Source: Desulfobacterales bacterium
GTDB taxonomy: Bacteria; Desulfobacterota; Desulfobacteria; Desulfobacterales; JAFDCJ01
Length of the DNA: 5,781 nucleotides
Reading direction: 5' to 3'
Assembly (NCBI GenBank): GCA_020345785.1
Contig: CP070771.1
Coordinates: 1,480,228-1,486,008 of the forward strand
Positions within the stretch are counted from its first letter, which is position 1; each line of letters begins with the position of its first letter. The position numbers and the translations under genes were made by a program. The notes under the pieces are model-generated. The model did no database searches. It was not told where the DNA came from and saw nothing but the letters and a program-made list of their open reading frames with translations. This document shows, piece after piece, positions 1 to 4,963 of the stretch.

Positions 1-16
1 ATTGAGCTACCGAGGA
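1..16 (-). tRNA. 5' end of a second tRNA gene, cut by the window edge (probable tRNA-Asn)
   Basis: Read on the minus strand from position 16, the sequence is TCCTCGGTAGCTCAAT: a 7-nt acceptor strand, the TA linker, a GCTC D-stem strand and the start of the D-loop. It is identical to the 5' end of the tRNA-like copy at 115, including four bases upstream (TTGA). The rest of the gene lies outside the window, so the anticodon cannot be read. tRNA-Asn is inferred from the first copy and from the U at position 1 of the acceptor stem, which is common in bacterial tRNA-Asn. This may be the intact gene of the locus, transcribed from the promoter at 132-160 through the broken copy. Confidence 0.5.
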
Positions 17-55
17 TCAAATAATTTCTCGATTGCTGCCTCTAATCTCTGGGCC

Positions 56-115
56 AACCTACAGCCTCGTGGTTAATCCGCCTCCGGCGGACTCTGCCGA
101 TTGAGCTACCGAGGA
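56..115 (-). pseudogene. Broken tRNA-Asn-like gene (pseudo-tRNA)
   Basis: On the minus strand from 115 one reads acceptor strand TCCTCGG (115-109), TA, D-stem GCTC (106-103), D-loop AATCGGCA and closing strand GAGT (94-91). Further on are the 3' half of an anticodon loop (TTAA, 76-73), a 3' anticodon strand CCACG (72-68), a five-base variable region and the T-stem strand GTAGG followed by TT (61-56). Two parts are missing. The expected 5' anticodon strand (CGTGG) and first anticodon base are replaced by a 15-bp palindrome, giving 14 nt where 9 are expected. The 3' T-strand and acceptor strand CCGAGGA never follow. TTAA in the loop fits Asn (GTT), though Lys cannot be excluded because the preceding base is lost. 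It cannot fold as a normal tRNA, so I call it a relic or partial duplication, not a working gene. Confidence 0.6.
77..91. repeat. 15-bp GC palindrome inside the tRNA-like copy
   Basis: TCCGCC TCC GGCGGA is a perfect 6-bp inverted repeat with a 3-nt loop. It sits exactly where the 5' side of the anticodon arm should be. A similar CCGCC/GGCGG palindrome occurs at 4870-4882. I infer a short dispersed repeat that replaced or was inserted into the anticodon arm. No protein or RNA function can be assigned. Confidence 0.6.
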
Positions 116-131
116 TCAATTTGAATCACGT

Positions 132-160
132 AAATTAATTGAATAATCGGTCGATGTCAA
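132..160 (-). promoter_or_regulatory. Sigma70-type promoter for the tRNA locus
   Basis: On the minus strand there is a perfect -35 box TTGACA (160-155), a 17-nt spacer and a -10-like TAATTT (137-132). Initiation would fall about 9 nt upstream of the first tRNA-like 5' end at 115, which is a typical arrangement for a bacterial tRNA promoter with a short leader. The -10 matches the consensus only partly. Confidence 0.6.
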
Positions 161-255
161 GATAAAATTTTGCGACTGGTCCGGCAGACTACGAGTACGG
201 TTTTTTTACATTACAGACAATTTCAGTTTCAACCGAATTAAGTTGTTACCTGTAT
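161..255. other. Spacer downstream of aspS with no clear terminator
   Basis: The stretch between the aspS stop and the tRNA promoter has a run of seven T on the plus strand (about 201-207) but no stable GC stem next to it in either direction. Minus-strand transcription from aspS could therefore run on into the tRNA locus. No ORF or known RNA motif is visible here. Confidence 0.4.
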
Positions 256-2058
256 TCAGTTATCCTGGCTTGTCTGAATACCGGGTTGCAGTTTCAGGTT
301 CAGCTCTTCCAGCTGCTCCTTGCTGGTGGTTGAGGGGGCCCCGGTCAGCAGGCAGGCGGCCTTCTGGGTTTTGGGAAAGGCGATGACATCCCGTATGGAT
401 GCTTCCCCGCACAATAACATGACCAGTCGGTCAAATCCGATGGCAATCCCCCCGTGGGGCGGTGCCCCGGCGTCCAGCGCCGAAAGCAGAAAGCCGAATT
501 TTTCTTCATAGATCTCCGGCTTCATGCCCAGCGCTTTAAATACCCTCTGCTGAACATCGCGTTGATGAATCCGAATGCTGCCACCGCCGATTTCGAAGCC
601 GTTTAACACCAGGTCATAAGCACGGGACTTCACCGCCAAGGGATCATCTTCCAGTTTGACATAGTCTTCTTCCAAAGGTGAGGTAAATGGGTGATGCAAG
701 GCCTGGTAGCGCTTTTCGGTTTCATCGTATTCAAACATAGGAAAACGGGTGACCCATAAAAATCTGAATTCTTTCTCATCGATCAGGTTGAGTTTGCTGC
801 CCAAGTGATTTCTGAGATTCCCCAGGGATTCATTGACCACCTTGGGTTGGTCGGCCACAAAAAAAACAAGATCGCCGGGCACCATTCCGATGCGTTCGGC
901 CAGGGCTCGTTTCTCGTCGTCGGTGAAATATTTCGCAATCGGGCTCTGCCATTCATTTTCTTTGACTTTAATCCAGGCCATGCCTTTGGCGCGATACACG
1001 GCGACAAAATCGATCAAATCGTCGATTTCCTTGCGTGAAAAATTAACACATCCCTTGGCATTCAATGCCTTGACGATACCGCCTTTTTTGACGGCCTCGG
1101 AAAAGACCTTAAACCCGGAGCCCGCGACAATATCCGAGATATCATTTAATTCAAGATCAAAGCGGGTGTCGGGTTTATCCAGGCCGAAGCGACCCACCGC
1201 CTCCTCATATGTCAGCCGTGCAAAAGGGGTCATTATGTCAAGACCCAGCACGTCTTTAAAGACTGAGGTCATCATCCCTTCGGTCAGGTTCATCACATCT
1301 TCTTCACCCACAAAGGACATTTCGATATCGATCTGGGTAAACTCCGGTTGTCGGTCGGCCCGGAGATCTTCATCCCGGAAGCAGCGTACAATCTGATAAT
1401 ACCGGTCGAAGCCGGAGATCATAAAAAGCTGCTTGAATATCTGGGGCGACTGAGGCAGCGCATAAAACTGGCCGGGATTGACCCGGCTGGGCACCAGGTA
1501 GTCCCGGGCGCCTTCGGGCGTACTGCGCGTCAAAAAGGGAGTTTCCAGATCCAGAAATCCCTGACGGTTCAGATAATTGCGTACTGATGTCGTTGCCCGA
1601 TGTCTGAGGATAAGATTTTTTTGCATTTGCGGACGCCGCAAATCAAGATGCCGGAATTTAAGTCGAATCATTTCCGACACTTCGATATCGTCCTCAATGA
1701 CAAAAGCCGGGGTTACAGCAGAGTTTAAAATTTTAAGCTCCGTGACCATCACCTCGATCTCACCGGTTTTCAAGTTGGGATTGACCATACCCTCCGGTCG
1801 CGGGTCGACTTTGCCCCGCACCGCCAGCACATATTCATTTCGAATCTCATGAGCCTTGTCATGAACGGCCTGGTCGACCTTGGGGTTGAATACTACCTGA
1901 GTGAGGCCTTCACGATCGCGCAGATCTACGAAAATGACCCCGCCGTGGTCCCGCCGCCGCAGAACCCAGCCCATCAAGACCACTTCTTGGCCGACATCTT
2001 TGGCGCTCAACTCACAGCAGCTATGCGTTCGTCGCATATCTCCTAGTTGGTCTGGCAA
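256..2058 (-). CDS. aspS: Aspartyl-tRNA synthetase (probably non-discriminating, Asp/Asn)
   Basis: This 600-residue cytoplasmic class II synthetase attaches aspartate to tRNA-Asp, using ATP. An OB-fold anticodon-binding domain spans about 20-110. The catalytic core carries the flipping-loop region [14 protein letters not shown] (179-192), QSPQ (203-206), motif 2 [14 protein letters not shown] (227-240) and motif 3 GIAIGFDRL (537-545, with Arg544). A GAD insertion lies at about 290-420, as in bacterial AspRS. Length is normal. His38 in RRRDHGG and Gly82 match the residues known from Pseudomonas-type non-discriminating enzymes, so it probably also makes Asp-tRNA(Asn) for GatCAB; this is inference. 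The chosen TTG start has AAGGAG seven bases upstream. An in-frame ATG at 2037 gives an N-terminus like the E. coli enzyme, but its AGGAG is only two bases away. It lies 212 bp downstream of hisS on the same strand. Confidence 0.97.
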   Translation of the reverse strand: MPDQLGDMRRTHSCCELSAKDVGQEVVLMGWVLRRRDHGGVIFVDLRDREGLTQVVFNPKVDQAVHDKAHEIRNEYVLAVRGKVDPRPEGMVNPNLKTGEIEVMVTELKILNSAVTPAFVIEDDIEVSEMIRLKFRHLDLRRPQMQKNLILRHRATTSVRNYLNRQGFLDLETPFLTRSTPEGARDYLVPSRVNPGQFYALPQSPQIFKQLFMISGFDRYYQIVRCFRDEDLRADRQPEFTQIDIEMSFVGEEDVMNLTEGMMTSVFKDVLGLDIMTPFARLTYEEAVGRFGLDKPDTRFDLELNDISDIVAGSGFKVFSEAVKKGGIVKALNAKGCVNFSRKEIDDLIDFVAVYRAKGMAWIKVKENEWQSPIAKYFTDDEKRALAERIGMVPGDLVFFVADQPKVVNESLGNLRNHLGSKLNLIDEKEFRFLWVTRFPMFEYDETEKRYQALHHPFTSPLEEDYVKLEDDPLAVKSRAYDLVLNGFEIGGGSIRIHQRDVQQRVFKALGMKPEIYEEKFGFLLSALDAGAPPHGGIAIGFDRLVMLLCGEASIRDVIAFPKTQKAACLLTGAPSTTSKEQLEELNLKLQPGIQTSQDN

Positions 2059-2065
2059 TATTTAT

Positions 2066-2073
2066 CTCCTTCC
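2066..2073 (-). promoter_or_regulatory. Ribosome binding site of aspS, selecting the TTG start
   Basis: GGAAGGAG on the minus strand lies seven bases before the TTG codon at 2058-2056. This favours TTG over the downstream ATG at 2037, whose nearest AGGAG is too close. The site begins at the base directly next to the terminal inverted repeat that ends at 2074. Confidence 0.8.
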
Positions 2074-2222
2074 TGACGGTTTCGTGAAAAATCCATCTGC
2101 TGCGTTGTGCTGCGTCTTTCGTCATTCCGACGTACTCATCGTACGCGTCCTTCGGACGCCGCGGCAGCGGTATTCCATCAAGATTTGAACGCCCTGCATA
2201 TAAACGTTTCACGAAACCGTCA
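2074..2222. repeat. 149-bp foldback element with 16-bp terminal inverted repeats (MITE-like)
   Basis: TGACGGTTTCGTGAAA (2074-2089) and its exact reverse complement (2207-2222) bound the element. Inside are two smaller hairpins: CGTAC-TCATC-GTACG (2131-2145) and GCGTCC-TTC-GGACGC (2145-2159). There is no transposase and no obvious target-site duplication. It fills most of the hisS-aspS gap and ends directly at the aspS Shine-Dalgarno. I believe similar elements are dispersed in Desulfobacterales intergenic regions, but that is from memory. The 63-codon frame across it is not a gene. If transcribed with hisS-aspS, it would form a long hairpin in the intercistronic RNA. Confidence 0.75.
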
Positions 2223-2270
2223 TCAGAATAGAATTTTTTTACTTTCTGTTGTTGTATCCAATCAAAAAAA

Positions 2271-3536
2271 TCATGGATCCGTTGTTTTAAATCGTAATTT
2301 AATAGTGTTCACAATGTTATCTAAAGTAATTGAAACTTGTTCTTTCGTCTGCATATTCCGCAGAACCGCGGCTCCCTCCTGCAATTCATTGTCGCCCAGA
2401 ATCATAGCGTAGACAGCACCCAGCCGATTGGCCCGCTTCATCTGGCTTTTGAGGCTTTTATCACTGAAATCCATCTCAGCCCGAACACCCTCCATTCCCA
2501 GCCTGCAAATCCACTCAAAGGCCAACGCTTGACTTTTAGGGCCTAAAGCCGCCACAAAGATATCCGGTTTTTGGACCGTTGCCGGGGCATACATAGCGGC
2601 AAGCTCAGCCAGTCTGTCAAAGCCGACGGCAAATCCGGTGGCCGGGATATCGGGTCCTCCCAGTTCTTTTACCAGATTGTCATAACGACCACCGCCGGCC
2701 ACCGCGCTCTGGGCACCCAGGGACGTTGTTTGGATCTCAAAGGCGGTGCGGGTGTAATAATCGAGCCCGCGCACCAACTGTCTGTCGATGACATACGTCA
2801 CTTCGAGTCGGCTTAAAGCCGCCATAACCTGATCGAAATCAGACCGGCAACCCTCACACAGATGATCTATAATGGAAGGCGCACCGGTTAATGCCTCCCG
2901 GCAGGAGGGAACTTTACAGTCCAAAACTCTCAACGGGTTGCGGTCCCGCCGGCGAATACAGTCAGGACACAGCCGGTCGCCGAGGGTCAGCAGGAAGTCA
3001 CTCAGGGCACCTCTAAATTGCGGGCGGCATTGGGGACACCCCAGGGAATTGATGTGGGCTTCAACATCCTGCAGTTTAAGCCGCGTGCAAAGGGTCACCA
3101 ATAAATATATCAATTGGGCATCCACCAGACCGGATTGTACACCGAAAATCTCGGCATCGATCTGATAAAATTGCCGGTACCTGCCCTTCTGCGGTCGCTC
3201 ACGCCGGAACATCGGGCCGATCATATAGAGTTTTTGAACCGGATCCTGACTATATAGTTTGTGCTGGATATATGCACGGCAGATGGAGGCCGTGGCTTCC
3301 GGTCTCAACGTCACCAACTCCCCACCGCGGTCGGGGAAAGTATACATCTCCTTTTCGACGATATCCGTATCTTCGCCGATGCTGCGTTTAAACAGTTCGG
3401 TGCGCTCCATGATCGGAATTCGAATCTCACTGAAGCCGAAATCTTCAAAAAGCTCCCGGGCGACCCTTTCGATCTCCTGCCACAGCTGCACTTCCCCGGG
3501 AAGAATGTCTTTAAATCCTCGAATCAACTGTATCAT
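2271..3536 (-). CDS. hisS: Histidyl-tRNA synthetase with a cysteine-rich insertion
   Basis: This 421-residue cytoplasmic class II synthetase, normally a homodimer, charges tRNA-His. Visible motifs are the N-terminal RGFKDILPGE (6-15), motif 1 around 38-45, TLRPEAT (76-82), motif 2 GPMFRRERPQKGRYRQF (107-123), the histidine-binding LVRGLDYYTRTAFE (254-267), GGRYDNLV (282-289) and motif 3 GFAVGFDRL (301-309). A class IIa anticodon-binding domain follows at about 325-413. The insertion domain holds eight cysteines in four pairs (167/170, 190/193, 207/212, 227/230), absent from the E. coli enzyme. The pattern looks like zinc sites and resembles HisRS of some clostridia and deltaproteobacteria. 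The ATG start matches the usual N-terminus; the ribosome site is weak (GAGAAG, eight bases upstream). It is the first gene of the hisS-aspS pair and is read divergently from the P1 peptidase gene. Confidence 0.97.
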   Translation of the reverse strand: MIQLIRGFKDILPGEVQLWQEIERVARELFEDFGFSEIRIPIMERTELFKRSIGEDTDIVEKEMYTFPDRGGELVTLRPEATASICRAYIQHKLYSQDPVQKLYMIGPMFRRERPQKGRYRQFYQIDAEIFGVQSGLVDAQLIYLLVTLCTRLKLQDVEAHINSLGCPQCRPQFRGALSDFLLTLGDRLCPDCIRRRDRNPLRVLDCKVPSCREALTGAPSIIDHLCEGCRSDFDQVMAALSRLEVTYVIDRQLVRGLDYYTRTAFEIQTTSLGAQSAVAGGGRYDNLVKELGGPDIPATGFAVGFDRLAELAAMYAPATVQKPDIFVAALGPKSQALAFEWICRLGMEGVRAEMDFSDKSLKSQMKRANRLGAVYAMILGDNELQEGAAVLRNMQTKEQVSITLDNIVNTIKLRFKTTDP

Positions 3537-3584
3537 GCGAATATCTTCTCGGTGTTTCTACTATTCGTTGTAATCACTGGATAG

Positions 3585-3598
3585 AGGTTTCAGGTTTC
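3585..3598. repeat. Tandem heptamer AGGTTTC x2
   Basis: AGGTTTC occurs twice in immediate succession (3585-3591 and 3592-3598), reading GAAACCT twice on the hisS leader strand. It is short and may be chance or a small simple repeat. It lies in the presumed 5' leader of hisS. Confidence 0.4.
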
Positions 3599-3646
3599 AC
3601 CCATATCGACTTGTTGGGATCAACCCGTTACGCATAAATTGGTATT

Positions 3647-3674
3647 TCTATCCCATTAAACAATTTAAAGTCAA
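3647..3674 (-). promoter_or_regulatory. Candidate hisS promoter
   Basis: On the minus strand TTGACT (3674-3669) is followed after 16 bases by GATAGA (3652-3647), a weak -10. It would give a leader of roughly 105 nt before the hisS ATG. The -35 is good and the -10 poor, so the exact start is uncertain. I saw no T-box or known leader motif in that stretch. Confidence 0.35.
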
Positions 3675-3696
3675 TATTAATATTTTCTATTTAAAC

Positions 3697-3725
3697 TTGA
3701 CACCTTAGGGCGTATTGCTTATAGA
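3697..3725 (+). promoter_or_regulatory. Sigma70-type promoter for the P1 peptidase gene
   Basis: A perfect -35 TTGACA (3697-3702), a 17-base spacer and TATAGA (3720-3725) precede the gene. The transcript would start near 3732, about 30 bases before the TTG codon. It stands back to back with the hisS promoter candidate; the two -35 boxes are 22 bp apart across an AT-rich stretch. Confidence 0.6.
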
Positions 3726-3750
3726 AATCAAATTTAATGGTCGAACGATC

Positions 3751-3755
3751 AGGAG
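3751..3755 (+). promoter_or_regulatory. Ribosome binding site selecting the TTG start of the P1 peptidase
   Basis: AGGAG lies six bases before the TTG at 3762. The nearby ATG at 3737 is in another frame, and no in-frame ATG exists before about codon 145, so TTG is the only start that keeps the conserved N-terminal domain. Confidence 0.75.
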
Positions 3756-3761
3756 AAGAAG

Positions 3762-4766
3762 TTGGCAAAACCTGGAAAGCACAATGCCCTGACGGATATC
3801 GAAGGGATTCTGGTTGGAAATTATACGGATAAACGGGCGGTCAGCGGTGTAACGGTGGCCGTCTGTCCGCAAGGTGCTGTGGCCGGCGTGGATGTGAGAG
3901 GCTCTGCTCCGGGAACCAGAGAAACCGATGTATTGGCACCACACAATCTGGTCGAGCGGGCCCAAGCCGTTGTCCTCGCCGGCGGCTCCGTTTTCGGACT
4001 GTCAGCCTGCGATGGGGTGACTCGCTGGCTGGCCGAAGAAGGCTATGGTTTTCCGCTCGATCAGGGATATGTCGCTCCGATTGTCCCTGCTGCCGTGCTC
4101 TATGATCTGGGTCGGGGCGAGCAATTTATTCCACCCATCAACGGGGATTGGGGCCGATTTGCCTGTGAAGGCGCCGGTGATTATCCGCTGGAAATGGGCT
4201 GTGTCGGTGCCGGAACCGGAGCTGTTGCCGGCAGTATAAAAGGAGGACTGGGTACAGCGAGTCTTTTGTTGGCCAGCGGCATTGCCGTGGCGGCCCTGGT
4301 GGCCGTCAATCCCGACGGCTCGGTTATCAACCCCGCTGACGGCCGTCCCTGGGAAATCGGCCGGGAAATCAATGGAGAATTCGGTCGGCAGGGAAAGCGT
4401 GCCGTAATAATACCTCCCAAACCGGAGCTCGGTCCCGCACGAAATACCACGATCGGGGTCGTGGCAACGGACGCCGTTCTTACCAAACCCCAGGCGCAAA
4501 AAGTCGCTCAGATGGCCCATGACGGTCTGGCCAGGGCAATTCGCCCGTCCCATACCATGTTCGACGGCGATACCATATTCTGCCTGGCAACCGGCACAAA
4601 AGAACTGCCAGAAACACCCGGAATTTTTGCCGCCCCCAAGGCCCAGGCCCTCAATGACCTGGGACATGCCGCTGCAGACTGCATGTCGAGAGCCATTATC
4701 CACGCCATTATAAATGCGCATTCCATCGCAGGCATCACCGCATTTTGTGATCTGGATGATCGTTAG
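3762..4766 (+). CDS. P1/DmpA-family (peptidase S58) N-terminal-nucleophile hydrolase
   Basis: This 334-residue protein belongs to the DmpA / beta-peptidyl aminopeptidase / NylC family: aminopeptidases and amide hydrolases that cut themselves into two chains to free a catalytic N-terminal residue. Family marks are GAVAGVDVRGSAPGTRETD (38-56), VLAGGSVFGL (71-80), VPAAVLYDL (108-116) and GAGTGAVAGSIKGG (149-162). The autocleavage segment is ARNTTIGVVATDA (226-238), with predicted cleavage between Asn228 and Thr229 and Thr229 as nucleophile. In NylC, as I recall, Thr267 works with Asp306 and Asp308; here Asp268 and Asp270 lie at the same distances (+39, +41). No signal peptide or membrane helix precedes the domain, so it is probably cytoplasmic. 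The start is TTG with AGGAG six bases upstream. The next gene on this strand encodes a peptide-type binding protein, which fits peptide or amide breakdown. Substrate and stereospecificity cannot be read from the sequence. Confidence 0.93.
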   Translation: MAKPGKHNALTDIEGILVGNYTDKRAVSGVTVAVCPQGAVAGVDVRGSAPGTRETDVLAPHNLVERAQAVVLAGGSVFGLSACDGVTRWLAEEGYGFPLDQGYVAPIVPAAVLYDLGRGEQFIPPINGDWGRFACEGAGDYPLEMGCVGAGTGAVAGSIKGGLGTASLLLASGIAVAALVAVNPDGSVINPADGRPWEIGREINGEFGRQGKRAVIIPPKPELGPARNTTIGVVATDAVLTKPQAQKVAQMAHDGLARAIRPSHTMFDGDTIFCLATGTKELPETPGIFAAPKAQALNDLGHAAADCMSRAIIHAIINAHSIAGITAFCDLDDR

Positions 4767-4810
4767 AATATTATATGTAATATCTTTGCCTTTTATAAAA
4801 AAATATTTTC

Positions 4811-4895
4811 ATCACGAAAACACGAAATCTTGAAAGCACGAAATTTAACTTATCTTTTTTCGTGTTTTTCCCGCCGGGCGGGATGCTTTCGTGAT
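4811..4895. repeat. 85-bp foldback repeat built on CACGAAA / TTTCGTG
   Basis: The ends ATCACGAAA (4811-4819) and TTTCGTGAT (4887-4895) are perfect 9-bp inverted repeats. Inside are further CACGAAA copies (4821-4827 and 4837-4843) and an inverted TTTCGTG (4858-4864), so several alternative hairpins are possible. A GC palindrome (4870-4882) sits in the right arm. It codes for nothing. No T-run follows the GC stem on the plus strand, so it is not a standard terminator. It lies between the peptidase gene and the binding-protein gene and resembles dispersed intergenic repeats I recall from Desulfobacterales. Confidence 0.65.
4870..4882. repeat. 13-bp GC palindrome CCCGCC-G-GGCGGG
   Basis: This short perfect inverted repeat lies within the larger foldback. 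It shares the CCGCC...GGCGG core with the palindrome in the tRNA-like copy (77-91). In RNA it would form a five-pair stem with a three-base loop. Confidence 0.6.
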
Positions 4896-4910
4896 TAATT
4901 TCTTTTTTGG

Positions 4911-4926
4911 TTCGGACTTGTCCGGA
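4911..4926. repeat. Small imperfect palindrome upstream of the binding-protein gene
   Basis: TTCGGA-CTTG-TCCGGA forms a six-pair stem including one G-T pair, about 38 bp before the start codon. It could be an operator-like site or a small hairpin; nothing else supports a function. Confidence 0.3.
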
Positions 4927-4952
4927 TTAAGAGAAAGTCGACAAATTCAGAA

Positions 4953-4958
4953 AAGGAG
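4953..4958 (+). promoter_or_regulatory. Ribosome binding site of the solute-binding protein gene
   Basis: AAGGAG precedes two consecutive ATG codons, five bases before the first (4964) and eight before the second (4967). Either could be used; they differ by one methionine. No convincing promoter is visible between this site and the upstream peptidase gene, so transcription may come from the promoter at 3697-3725. Confidence 0.7.
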
Positions 4959-4963
4959 ATTGA

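Larger units (their letters stand above)
1..119. repeat. 20-bp direct repeat with 99-bp offset (1-20 and 100-119)
   Basis: The 20 bases at 1-20 recur without change at 100-119. On the minus strand they cover four bases of tRNA leader plus the first sixteen tRNA bases. Because the left copy touches the window edge, the repeat could be longer. It indicates a tandem duplication of the 5' part of a tRNA gene. Confidence 0.85.

Noticed and set aside
181..210. Possible terminator at the T7 run near 201-207
   Set aside because: No stable GC stem adjoins it, and no plus-strand gene ends there.
833..1396. 187-codon plus-strand frame inside aspS
   Set aside because: It is antisense to a highly conserved synthetase, low in complexity, rich in Ser/Arg, and has no ribosome site. 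It is a shadow of aspS.
2021..2212. 63-codon minus-strand reading frame spanning the hisS-aspS gap
   Set aside because: It is mostly a translation of the 149-bp inverted-repeat element, runs into aspS in another frame, and resembles no family I know. Its start codon lies inside the repeat.
3537..3646. T-box or other riboswitch in the hisS leader
   Set aside because: No T-box core sequence or terminator/antiterminator pair is visible. Only a short GTTG/CAAC hairpin near 3612-3623 and the tandem heptamer are present.
4002..4721. 239-codon minus-strand frame antisense to the P1 hydrolase
   Set aside because: The plus-strand frame has clear family motifs along its whole length; the antisense frame has none.
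4768..4793. Possible intrinsic terminator after the P1 hydrolase (ATATTA-TATG-TAATAT)
   Set aside because: The six-pair stem is entirely A-T and is followed by a broken T-run. It is too weak to call a terminator.
4811..4895. CRISPR-like array from the repeated CACGAAA heptamer
   Set aside because: The units are only 7 bp, occur in both orientations and have spacers of 1-9 bp. This is a foldback, not a CRISPR array.
4918..4946. Promoter TTGTCC-17-ACAAAT before the binding-protein gene
   Set aside because: The -10 matches consensus at only three of six positions, and the transcript would begin inside the ribosome binding site.
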